A DNA stretch of 60,960 nucleotides from contig JAFTIH010000013.1 of assembly GCA_017456985.1 (NCBI GenBank), forward strand, positions 1 to 60,960, read 5' to 3'. A program made the position numbers and the translations under genes. This DNA is from Clostridia bacterium (GTDB lineage: Bacteria > Bacillota > Clostridia > Oscillospirales > CAG-272). Below the pieces are notes generated by a model. That model was not told the DNA's origin, made no database searches, and saw nothing but the letters and a program-made list of their open reading frames with translations. Below are positions 33,471-42,200 of the stretch, one piece after another. Every line of letters begins with the position of its first letter. Positions within the stretch are counted from its first letter, which is position 1.

Positions 33471-34106
33471 TCAGAACTCCAAATCTTCCATCGCAATGTT
33501 TTTACCCGTCACGGCAACGAGCGCGCCGTCCTTCACCTCGGGGGCGTCGGGATGGGCAAAGAGCCACTTGTTGGTGCCAAAGCACGCCTTGTCCTCAAAG
33601 GTCTTGACGGCAAGAGGCTGCTTGGGAGCGTTTGTACCGCGAGGAAGCACGCAAACGACGCGGTATCCCTGCTCGGTCGTGGAGAAGGGCGCGTAGTGAA
33701 GCGTGGTCGCAAACATCTCGACACCCGTACCTGCAGGAACGAAGAATGCCTTAGCAGAAGCGCTGTCAAGCGTCTCGCCCTCTACGTCCCAAACGTGGCC
33801 AAGAATCAGAATAATGTCGTCTGATGCGATATTGAACTCTCCCGTCTTGTGATATTCGAGGCAATTCATCACCTGATTCTTTCCGTTGACGTAGCCAAGC
33901 TGAATGGGATAAGAGGAGAAGCCGCGCTCGCACATTTCCTTTGCGACGGCGCACGCCTCAAGAGACGCGTCGGATGCAACGTAGGTGATACCGCTTTCGG
34001 GAATTTCGGTCTTAGCAAGAGCCGCAAGCAGCTCGGTGAAGTCATAGCCCTCAAGCACGGTGCCGTAGGACTTGAATTCGGGATCGGTGACCTGATAGAT
34101 CTTCAT
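33471..34106 (-). CDS. DUF4867 family protein
   Basis: The protein has 211 residues. The core has a cupin-like beta pattern (FFVPAGTGVEMFATTLHYAPF, then TEQGYRVVCVLPRGTN). DUF4867 proteins are often found in operons for L-fucose, L-rhamnose or D-xylose type sugars and are thought to be sugar-related (isomerase or mutarotase-like); this role is inference. Here the gene is after infB but with its own ribosome site (GGAGG at 7 bases) and terminator, so it may be a displaced sugar gene. Confidence 0.7.
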   Translation of the reverse strand: MKIYQVTDPEFKSYGTVLEGYDFTELLAALAKTEIPESGITYVASDASLEACAVAKEMCERGFSSYPIQLGYVNGKNQVMNCLEYHKTGEFNIASDDIILILGHVWDVEGETLDSASAKAFFVPAGTGVEMFATTLHYAPFSTTEQGYRVVCVLPRGTNAPKQPLAVKTFEDKACFGTNKWLFAHPDAPEVKDGALVAVTGKNIAMEDLEF

Positions 34107-34198
34107 AGGATGCCTCCGTATGTTTTTTATGAATATACCACCCCAAGAGGGGCGGTATATCGGAATTTAAATCTTCTATTTGGGAAGGGTCCAAGTGA

Positions 34199-36730
34199 TC
34201 AGCGCTCGACCTCGTCCATCGTATAGACCTCGAGGATGTCGCCGACCTTCAGGTCGGAGTAGCGCTCGAGCGTGATACCGCACTCGTAGCCCTCAGCCAC
34301 CTCGCGGACGTCGTCCTTGAAGCGTTTGAGCGAGCCGATGCGGTTGTTGTAGCTTTCACCCTCGCCGAGCGGCTCTGCCTTGCGGTCGAAGACGACGATA
34401 CCGTCACGGACCACGCGGACGAGCGACTGACGGGTGACCTTGCCACTGAGCACGTAGCAGCCTGCGATGAAGGCACCGATACGCGCGACGTGGATGACCT
34501 CGCGGACCTCCACCTTGCCCTGCATCGTTTCCTTGTAGGTGGGTGCAAGCATACCCTTCATTGCCGCCTCGATCTCCTCGATGCACTCGTAGATGACGCG
34601 GTAGGTGCGGATCTCGACGCCGTTGCGCTCTGCCGACTCGCTGGCGCCCTTATCGGGACGCACGTTAAAGCCGACGATGATGGCGTTCGATGCGTTTGCC
34701 AGCATCACGTCGCCCTCGTTGATGGCACCGACGCCTGCGTGGATGACGCTGACGCGCACCTCGTCGTTGGAGAGCTTCACGAGATTTGCCTTCACAGCTT
34801 CTGCGGAGCCCGCAACGTCTGCCTTAACGATGATGTCAAGCTTCTTAACGCCCTCTGCCATTTGTGCGAAGAGGTCGTCAAGGCTTGCGCCTGCTCTGGC
34901 GCTCTGCGCTTCTGCCTTTGCCTTTTCGCGGCGCTGTTCTGCGAGCGTGCGTGCCATTTTTTCGTCCTCAACGGCATTGAATTCATCGCCTGCGGAGGGA
35001 ACCTCGGCAAGACCAATGATCTCAACGGGAACGGAGGGACCTGCCTTTTTGAGCGTCTTACCGTTGTCGCCCACCATCGCGCGGACTCTGCCGACCGCGG
35101 TGCCTGCGATCACGATATCGCCCACCTCGAGCGTACCCTTCTGCACGAGAACGGTTGCCACGGGACCGCGACCGCGATCCAGACGGGACTCGATAATAAG
35201 ACCTGCCGCACGGCGGTTGGGGTTAGCACGAAGCTCCTTGACCTCGGCAACGAGAAGCACGTTTTCAAGCAAGTCCTCCACGCCCATACCCGTCTTTGCG
35301 GACACGGGAACGCAGATGACGTCGCCGCCCCATTCCTCGGGAACGAGGTCGTATTGGGTCAATTCCTGCTTGATCTGCTCGGGATTTGCCTCGGGCTTAT
35401 CCATCTTGTTGATCGCAACGATAATATCGATGCCCGCCGCCTTGGCGTGGTTGATCGCCTCGACCGTCTGGGGCATAATACCGTCGTCTGCGGCAACGAC
35501 GAGGATGGCAATATCCGTTGCCATCGCACCGCGCGCACGCATTGCGGTGAACGCCTCGTGACCGGGGGTGTCAAGGAAGGTGATGTCCTTACCCTTGACC
35601 TCGGCACGGTATGCACCGATGTGCTGGGTGATACCGCCCGCCTCGCCCTTGGTGACGTGTGCGTTACGGATATAGTCGAGAAGCGAGGTCTTACCGTGGT
35701 CAACGTGACCCATTACGCAGACGACGGGAGCGCGCTCCACGAGATCCTCTGCGGTGTCCTCGGTCTCATCAAACAGCTTTTCCTCAATGGTATCGACGAC
35801 CTCTTTTGTGACCTTGATGCCCATTTCGTCACAAACGAGATATGCCGTATCGTAATCCACCGTCTGGTTGACGGACGCCATTACGCCCATCATCATCAGC
35901 TTCTTGATGACCTCTGCGGAGGTCTTTTTCATACGGGCAGCAAGCTCGCCCACGGTGATCTCGTCGGGAAGCGTGATCTCAAGCTGCTTCTTGCGTGCCG
36001 CCTCCATTTCAAGACGCTTCTGACGCTCCTTTTCAAGACGCTCGCGTTCCTTCTTGCTGTCGCGCGCACCCTTTTGGGACTGCGGCTGGTTGTTGTTCTG
36101 CTTTTTGAGCTTCTGCTTGCCCACGCTGTCGCCGCCGCGACCCGAATAAGGCGCGTAGCGGTCGGTGTGGGTGTCGTCGTATTTGGAAAGATCCACCGCC
36201 GCCGTGCGGGTATCCACCACGCGGCTCTTGTTCTTGACCACGACCGTCTCACCGCCGCCCTGCTTGGGGGTCACGGCACCGAGGTCGATGGTGCGAAGCT
36301 CTTGCTTCTTGGCGGGCTTCTTTTCGGGGGCCTTCTTTTGCTCAGGCTGTGCCACGGGCTTCTCTTCCACCTTGGGCTCCACCTTGGCGGCAGGCATTTC
36401 CTCTGCCTTCTCTGCGGACTTCTCCACAGGCTTTTCGGCGGGCTTTTCCTCTGCCTTTGCCGCGGGCTTTTGTGCAGGCTTCTCCTCTTTTGCGGGCGCC
36501 TCGGCGGGCTTTGCCGCGGGCTTCGGCGTGTCATCCTCGATCGTCGCCTTGCCCGTCAGGTAATCGTCAATATTCACGAGCTGACTTGCAAGCGTCAGCG
36601 TTTGCAGAACGACCTCAAAGTCTTCGGGCTCCAAATCGCCCTTGATCTGCAATTCCCCAAGCAATGCCTCGTAATCCTTCTTCTTCATACCAAGCTCGCT
36701 CATCAGCGCGGCTCGTTTTATTTTTGCCAT
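34199..36730 (-). CDS. infB: Translation initiation factor IF-2
   Basis: The protein has 843 residues. An N-terminal IF2_N-like start (KRAALMSELGMKKKDYEALL), a long Pro/Ala/Glu/Lys linker (about 65-215), then a second IF2_N (EITVGELAARMKKTSAEVIK), the G domain with GHVDHGKTSLLDYIRN, DTPGH and NKMD, and C-terminal domains up to the beta-barrel C2. IF-2 binds fMet-tRNA and GTP at the ribosome. It overlaps ylxQ by 13 bases. The usual next gene, rbfA, is absent; DUF4867 follows. Confidence 0.97.
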   Translation of the reverse strand: MAKIKRAALMSELGMKKKDYEALLGELQIKGDLEPEDFEVVLQTLTLASQLVNIDDYLTGKATIEDDTPKPAAKPAEAPAKEEKPAQKPAAKAEEKPAEKPVEKSAEKAEEMPAAKVEPKVEEKPVAQPEQKKAPEKKPAKKQELRTIDLGAVTPKQGGGETVVVKNKSRVVDTRTAAVDLSKYDDTHTDRYAPYSGRGGDSVGKQKLKKQNNNQPQSQKGARDSKKERERLEKERQKRLEMEAARKKQLEITLPDEITVGELAARMKKTSAEVIKKLMMMGVMASVNQTVDYDTAYLVCDEMGIKVTKEVVDTIEEKLFDETEDTAEDLVERAPVVCVMGHVDHGKTSLLDYIRNAHVTKGEAGGITQHIGAYRAEVKGKDITFLDTPGHEAFTAMRARGAMATDIAILVVAADDGIMPQTVEAINHAKAAGIDIIVAINKMDKPEANPEQIKQELTQYDLVPEEWGGDVICVPVSAKTGMGVEDLLENVLLVAEVKELRANPNRRAAGLIIESRLDRGRGPVATVLVQKGTLEVGDIVIAGTAVGRVRAMVGDNGKTLKKAGPSVPVEIIGLAEVPSAGDEFNAVEDEKMARTLAEQRREKAKAEAQSARAGASLDDLFAQMAEGVKKLDIIVKADVAGSAEAVKANLVKLSNDEVRVSVIHAGVGAINEGDVMLANASNAIIVGFNVRPDKGASESAERNGVEIRTYRVIYECIEEIEAAMKGMLAPTYKETMQGKVEVREVIHVARIGAFIAGCYVLSGKVTRQSLVRVVRDGIVVFDRKAEPLGEGESYNNRIGSLKRFKDDVREVAEGYECGITLERYSDLKVGDILEVYTMDEVER

Positions 36731-37086
36731 ACTGCTACCCCTTCGTCCGCCGCATCGGCAGACGCCTTTCCACTTAGGTATAAATTCCGTAATTTCCCTG
36801 CGAAGCTCTCGTCGAGCACCGCAACTGCCGCGATCTCGGCGCTCTTGCCGACCGCGCGCCCAAGTCGCTCGGGCGTGGCGGGGACCGTCAGCATCGGAAC
36901 ACGGTAAAAGTCACACTTGTTTTTAATCTTCTTCGCCGTCCCTGCGCTCGCGCCTTGTGACAAAATGACGAGCGACGGGGGTTTATGGGAGGCAAGCGCC
37001 TCGCAAACGAGCGGCGTTCCGTGCGCGGTCTTTCCCGCACGGCGGCAGAGTCCGAGAAAGGTCAAAAACCTTTCGATCGCCTCCAC
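36718..37086 (-). CDS. ylxQ: L7Ae-family RNA-binding protein YlxQ
   Basis: The protein has 122 residues from the GTG chosen. FLTFLGLCRRAGKTAHGT and LVILSQGASAGTAKKIKNKC are the L7Ae/L30e segments seen in YlxQ. L7Ae-type proteins bind kink-turn RNA. The start is uncertain: GTG 37086, which lies 13 bases after the rnpM stop, has only a poor ribosome site; no better start was found. It sits in its usual place between ylxR/rnpM and infB. Confidence 0.85.
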   Translation of the reverse strand: MEAIERFLTFLGLCRRAGKTAHGTPLVCEALASHKPPSLVILSQGASAGTAKKIKNKCDFYRVPMLTVPATPERLGRAVGKSAEIAAVAVLDESFAGKLRNLYLSGKASADAADEGVAVWQK

Positions 37087-37099
37087 CTTCCACGTTTCG

Positions 37100-37384
37100 T
37101 TACTGTTCTTCTCTTGCAAGGGCTGCCTCCAAGCGAAGGAAGACGTCCTCCTCGATCTTCGAGGAAAGCGCGGCTTCCAGTCGTTTCGTTTTTCTCGCCT
37201 TCTGCAAGCAGTCGGCGCGCTTACATAAATAGGCGCCGCGTCCCTGTGCCTTGCCCGTGGTATCGAGCGAGATCTCGCCCTCGGGAGAGCGCACGACGCG
37301 CGTAAGTGCGCTTTTGGGGAAATGCTCCCCACATCCCACGCAACGGCGCTCGGGAATTTTACGCACCTTCATTTGATTTGCCAT
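37100..37384 (-). CDS. rnpM: YlxR/RnpM, RNase P modulator
   Basis: The protein has 94 residues. The family motif RRCVGCGEHFPKSALTRVVR opens it, followed by GRGAYLCKRADCLQKA. YlxR was renamed RnpM for its modulation of RNase P. Cys pairs fit a zinc- or structure-stabilising role. GGAG lies 9 bases before ATG 37384. Confidence 0.93.
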   Translation of the reverse strand: MANQMKVRKIPERRCVGCGEHFPKSALTRVVRSPEGEISLDTTGKAQGRGAYLCKRADCLQKARKTKRLEAALSSKIEEDVFLRLEAALAREEQ

Positions 37385-37419
37385 ACAAAAGGCTCCTTTC
37401 TTTCGCTATGGGCGCTTTT

Positions 37420-38445
37420 TTACGCCTTGATATCGATCTTGCAGCCCGTCAGCTTGGCGGCGAGCTTTGCATTCTGACCCTCTCTGCCGATGGCGAGAGA
37501 AAGCTGGTCCTGAGCAACGCGCACGAGGCACTGGCGCTCCTCCGTCACGGTGACGGAAAGCACGGTAGCGGGCGCAAGCGCCGCCTTAACGTAAGTAGCC
37601 AGGTCCTCATCGTAGCGAACGATATCGATCTTCTCGTTGCCGAGCTCGGCAAGGACGTTCGAAAGACGCATTCTGTGGTTACCGATGCACGCGCCTACGG
37701 GATCGACGTCGGGATCGGTAGAGTAAACGGACATCTTGGAGCGGGAGCCCGCGTCACGGGAGATGTTCTTGATGACGACGGTGCCGTCCTGGATCTCGGG
37801 AACCTCGAGCTCAAAGAGGCGGCGCACAAGTCCGGGATGCGTACGCGAGAGGCTGACCAGGGGACCGCGGTTTTCGCCGCCGTGCACCTCGCTGACGAGC
37901 ACCTTGAGGCGGTCGCCCACGCGGAAGTCGTCGTCGGGCATCTGCTCGGCTTTGGGAAGGACCGCTCTGCCATTTCCCGTTTCAAGCACGAGCGCACCGT
38001 CCGTTTCGTCCACCTTATAGACGGTGGCGGTGATGATCTCGCCCTTCTTTTCTTCATAAGCACGCGCCTGGTTGGCACGCTCTGCCTCACGAATGATCTG
38101 AATGATCTGCTGTCTGCCCGCCTGTGCGGCAAGACGGCTGAATTTATCCGTCTTGACCTCGACCTCAACGGTGGAGCCCAGCTTGTAGCGGCGGCTCTTC
38201 GCCTTGGCGTCAGCAAGCGAGATCTCGGTATTGGGATCCGCAACCTCTTCCACGACCGTCCACTGCTGGAAGAGCTTCATTTCCTTCTTTTCGGGGTTGA
38301 CGTGAAGGCGAACCATCACCTCGCAGCCCTGCTGCTTCTTGTAGGCACCCGCAAGCGCGGTCTGGAGCTTTTCTACCATATACTCCATCGGGATGCCCTT
38401 TTCCTTTTCAAGGAGGGCAAGTGCTTCAAAAAATTCCTTGTTCAT
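37420..38445 (-). CDS. nusA: Transcription termination/antitermination factor NusA
   Basis: The protein has 341 residues. An N-terminal RNA polymerase-binding domain (EFFEALALLEKEKGIPMEYM), an S1 domain and two KH domains (DRLKVLVSEVHGGENRGPLV; RVAQDQLSLAIGREGQNAKL) are present; there are no C-terminal acidic repeats, as usual in Firmicutes. It binds nascent RNA and polymerase. AAAGGAA is before ATG 38445. Confidence 0.96.
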   Translation of the reverse strand: MNKEFFEALALLEKEKGIPMEYMVEKLQTALAGAYKKQQGCEVMVRLHVNPEKKEMKLFQQWTVVEEVADPNTEISLADAKAKSRRYKLGSTVEVEVKTDKFSRLAAQAGRQQIIQIIREAERANQARAYEEKKGEIITATVYKVDETDGALVLETGNGRAVLPKAEQMPDDDFRVGDRLKVLVSEVHGGENRGPLVSLSRTHPGLVRRLFELEVPEIQDGTVVIKNISRDAGSRSKMSVYSTDPDVDPVGACIGNHRMRLSNVLAELGNEKIDIVRYDEDLATYVKAALAPATVLSVTVTEERQCLVRVAQDQLSLAIGREGQNAKLAAKLTGCKIDIKA

Positions 38446-38467
38446 GACAATTCCTTTCTAATATGGA

Positions 38468-38935
38468 TCAATCTTCAAAATACACGGTACGAATGCGGGA
38501 GATCTCCTTGCGAGGGAATACGTGCTCCACGTCGTCGGGGGTGACGACGGTCACGGTGCTCTCATCCGCAGCAGAGAGTGCGCCAACGAGCGTCTTTGCG
38601 CCGTCCTTGGCGGCAAAGAAGCGAAGCTCTACCACCATACCTACGGCAAACGCTAAGTGCGCGTCGGTGCGAAGCTCTCTCTCGATGCCGGGCGAGGAGA
38701 CTTCCAGGCGGTAGGAGCCCTCAATGGGGTCCGCCTCGTCAAGAATGGGGTCGATCGCGCGATGCACGCGCTCGCAGTCGGTAATGGAAATGCCGTCCTC
38801 CTTGTCGATGGTGATCTCAAGGTGATACTCGGTACCCGTCTTCCCGTAGGAAACGTCCCACAGGATGTAGCCGAGCTCCTCCACCGTAGGGCGAAGCAAC
38901 TCTTCAACGGTGGCGGCAATCGGTTTTTTTGCCAT
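38468..38935 (-). CDS. rimP: Ribosome maturation factor RimP
   Basis: The protein has 155 residues. VEELLRPTVEELGYILWDVSY and LEVSSPGIERELRTDAHL are RimP signatures. RimP helps mature the 30S subunit. ATG 38935 follows AAAGGAG at 8 bases; an extension to 38980 crosses a leader hairpin (38959-38990 approx.: AAAGAGTGAG with CTCACTCTTT). That hairpin is followed by a T-rich stretch on the minus strand and could attenuate transcription of the operon. Confidence 0.94.
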   Translation of the reverse strand: MAKKPIAATVEELLRPTVEELGYILWDVSYGKTGTEYHLEITIDKEDGISITDCERVHRAIDPILDEADPIEGSYRLEVSSPGIERELRTDAHLAFAVGMVVELRFFAAKDGAKTLVGALSAADESTVTVVTPDDVEHVFPRKEISRIRTVYFED

Positions 38936-39013
38936 AGCGTTTTCTCCTTTGACAAATAGAAAAGAGTGAGAAACCCGCACCTCACTCTTTCATACTCTTT
39001 ATTCTTCCTATTT

Positions 39014-39041
39014 ATTATATCACACTTTTTAAAAAAAGCAA
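39014..39041 (-). promoter_or_regulatory. Promoter of the rimP-nusA-infB operon
   Basis: Minus-strand -35 TTGCTT (39036-39041) and -10 TATAAT (39014-39019), 16-base spacer, before a leader with a stable hairpin. Confidence 0.55.
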
Positions 39042-39077
39042 GGGGTTTTGCGAATTTTGTGAAAAAAGTTTTTTAAA

Positions 39078-39109
39078 AAAATATCCCGTTCCGAGGAACG
39101 GGATATTTT
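39078..39109 (-). terminator. Terminator of the giant secreted-protein gene
   Basis: AAAATATCCCGTTCC (39078-39092) and GGAACGGGATATTTT (39095-39109) form a 15-bp stem with a 2-base central gap, and T-rich sequence follows on the minus strand. Confidence 0.85.
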
Positions 39110-39199
39110 ATCCTGCAAAGCGGGATTTCATCGCGCGAGCGATTTCATCCGCCGAAAGGCGGATTTCTCCGCTTGCATCCCCGTGTGGGGATGCAAGCG
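39110..39199. repeat. Chain of hairpins linked by ATTTCAT spacers
   Basis: Four stems follow: ATCCtGC-aaa-GCgGGAT (39110-39126), TCGC-gcga-GCGA (39131-39142), ATCCGCC-gaaa-GGCGGAT (39147-39164), and CGCTTGCATCCCC-gtgt-GGGGATGCAAGCG (39170-39199). The linkers read ATTTCAT, ATTTCAT and ATTTCTC on the plus strand. They lie between the giant gene and its T-run terminator and encode nothing. Confidence 0.6.
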
Positions 39200-39204
39200 A
39201 TTTT

Positions 39205-42200
39205 TTAATAGTCGTTGCCGTACAGCGTGGTGGGGTCACCGGGACGCATCTCACAACCGGATGCATACGCGATGTTCTCCGCGCCTGCGGGCATCATCGA
39301 GGGGTTCTTGACCCAACGGGTGTTTTCCTGACGCACGTTGTGTTGATCGCGCAGACGGATGTAGAATGCTTCGTATACGCGAGCCTCCTCCAGCGTTCTG
39401 TTCGCACTCTCGGTCGCACGCGTACCAACGAAGTAGTTGTCGCGAAGGAGAATGTTCATCGAATCTGCACCCTTGATGTCCTGCGTGAAGAAGAACTCCG
39501 CACGGCTGTAACGGGTACGCAGACGCTTCAAGTACTGTGCCATCTCGGGATCGTTATCGTACTTGTTCTCGCTCTTGACGGCACCGTAGGACTGTGCAAC
39601 GACCACGTTACGGTAGGTCTCCCAGTTGGAGGAAGCACCGTCGTGGTAGATACCTGCATAGAAGTGCTTTTCTGCGTCGCCCGTGATGTTCGAGAAGACG
39701 ATGAAGTTATCGTGCTCCTTGTTGAACAGCTCGGTCTCAGAGAGCAGAGCGTTACCGCCCAGCGTGTAGATCGCACCGCCGTCTGCAAGCTCCGTCATAA
39801 AGTGCGTGATGTAGTTATACGCGATCTCAGCGCGCTCGGTACGGATCTCGGGGTCGTCGTAGGAAACCGCCGAGGGGTTCCAGCACCAACCGATGGAGAT
39901 TGCCGAGTATGCCGAGTGGTGAATGGTGTTGTGCGTGATCTTGGTGTCAGCCGAGCAAGCGACCGTTACGGAGGGCGCGTTACGGATCACGACACCCGCA
40001 CCGTCCACGAGGTTGTTCGTGATGGTGGTGTTGAGCGTACCGTAGCCATCGTTCAAGGGCGTGTTACCCGCGGGAGAAGTTGCGACACGGATCGCGGTTG
40101 AGCCGATGTTGGTCAGCACGTTACCCTCGATAAGGATGTTATCCTGACGCGCGTGCAGAGAAATACCCTCGCAAGGCACGTCGTGGATGTTACAATCCTG
40201 AATCGTGATATCCTTACCCATATAGCCGTAGATAGGAGCCATGGACGGGAAGTGCGTTTCGTTGCCGAGGCAATCAATGTTCTTGTAGCCTGCTGCCTGA
40301 CCGCCCGCGAAGCCGATCTCACTCGTCTTCAAGCTATCCATACCCGTGATCTCAAGCTTTTCGATGGTCACGCTTCTTGCACCGTTCAGCACGAGCATAT
40401 TGTCAAGCTGAGGATATGCGAAGGTAAGACCGTTAACACCCGTCTCGGAGTAGTAGTAGAGCTTACCTGCCAGGGAGTCGTAGTAGTACTCGCCATGGGT
40501 ATCCATAAAGCCGTCGAGGTTGGTCAGCCAGTGCATACGGCCCATAATAGGCGACTGGTCGCCGGGGTACCAGTAATGGTCACCCGTACAGATCGCCAGA
40601 CCCTCGTAAACGTCGCGGTCCATATAGACGGCGACGAACTCTACGGTCTCGCCGCTGTAGCCGCCGGTGGGATAGTTTTCACTGTCTCTACTCAGAAGAG
40701 GCTTCGTGATGGTGTCGTCGTAATCGATACCCCAAACAGGGCAGATATCGAAGCACCACTCAACGATGACCTGATATTCAAGACCGGAGTGCATCAGCGT
40801 ATAGCGGTCCATCGTTTCGGGGTCGGAGTACTGTGCCGCGTAAGCGAGCTGTGCATCGTACTCTGCCTTGGCGGTAACTGCCGCCTTGCGGATCACAGGG
40901 AGCAAGAGGCTCGCGGCGATCTTCTCGCCCTCAAGCGTCTTAAGCTCCTTCTTAAGAAGCTTCTTTGCAGCAGCATCCTGCGTTGCCGCGATGGCTGCCT
41001 CCAGGTCCGCGACCGCCTTCGTGAGGTCGATCAGCTCCTGCTCGGCAGCAACGAGTCTCTCGAAGGTGGGCTCATATGCCGCCTTTGCCTCTGCAATGAT
41101 GTCCGCAGCGGTGGCAGCGAGCTGCTTTTTACCGTCCTCAAGCGCACGGGAGAGGTCGCCTACAAGCTCCTTTTGGAGATAAAGCTTTGCCTCTCCACGG
41201 GGGTCAACCATAGGAACGTTGCCGCCGTAGGGAGCGTCTGCTTCTCTGACCTTGGGCATATATGCTTCGTTCAGCGTTGCATAGTTATTCAGCACGTGTG
41301 CCTCGCGCAGACGGTTGAAGATGGCTACGTACTCTGCGGGAGCGTCTGCAACCGTCGTTTCAACGGATGCAAAGTGCACCTTCCAAGCGGCAGCCTTTTC
41401 GCTATCTGCCTTGAGGGACGTGATCGCACCCAAGAGCTCTGCCGCAGCAAGCACCTCGTACTTGTAAGCGGTAAAGAGCGCCTTGTACTGCTCACTGCCT
41501 GCCTCGTTCGGCTGGCTCGTCAGGGCAAGCGTGCCTGCCGTCTTGAGCGCCGTTACGTCGTCAAGCGCGAGAAGTGCGTCTCTGTAATACTCGTATTGGA
41601 TACCCCAGATCAGGGCGTCGTGCATTTCTTCACAAGAAAGCTTGCTATCGTAGGTCAGCTTGCCTGCCTTGTGGTCTGCCATTGCCTGCTTATACATACC
41701 GCTGGAGAATACGGTGTCAAGTGCGTAGGTGTCTCTTGCGCCCGTTGCAGTGAGGGCATCGTTTGCCATCGTAACGACACACTCTACCTCGATCTCGTAG
41801 TTCTTCGCGTTGAAGCCGGAGGAGGTTCCCTTAGCAAACGCCTGTGCCAGTTCTCTGAACTTCGCCTTATAAGCCTCACTTGCGCCCTCAATAAGCGTTT
41901 CCTGCGTCTCAAATTGGGACTTAGGAATACGCTTGCCGCCTACGGGACCGTAAGCCACGAGGTTGAAGATCTCACCGCAAGCCACGTAGTGGAGCAGTGC
42001 CTTTTCAAACGTTTCCGCATAAATGTGGGAGGGATTCTCCACGGGGCATTCTGCGTCAAGACCCAGCATATAGCGGTTATTCTCGCCATCAAGCTCCTTG
42101 CTACGGGACTCCTCGTACATCTTCTTTACTGCCGAAATTGCCATAAACTGGTCACGATAGTAAACGAAGCGGGAGCGAAGCGCTACCTTGGTCTCGGGAT

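Noticed and set aside
34490..36907. About 805-codon antisense open frame over infB
   Set aside because: Shadow of infB with Cys/Leu/His-rich composition and no start site; the same explanation as above.
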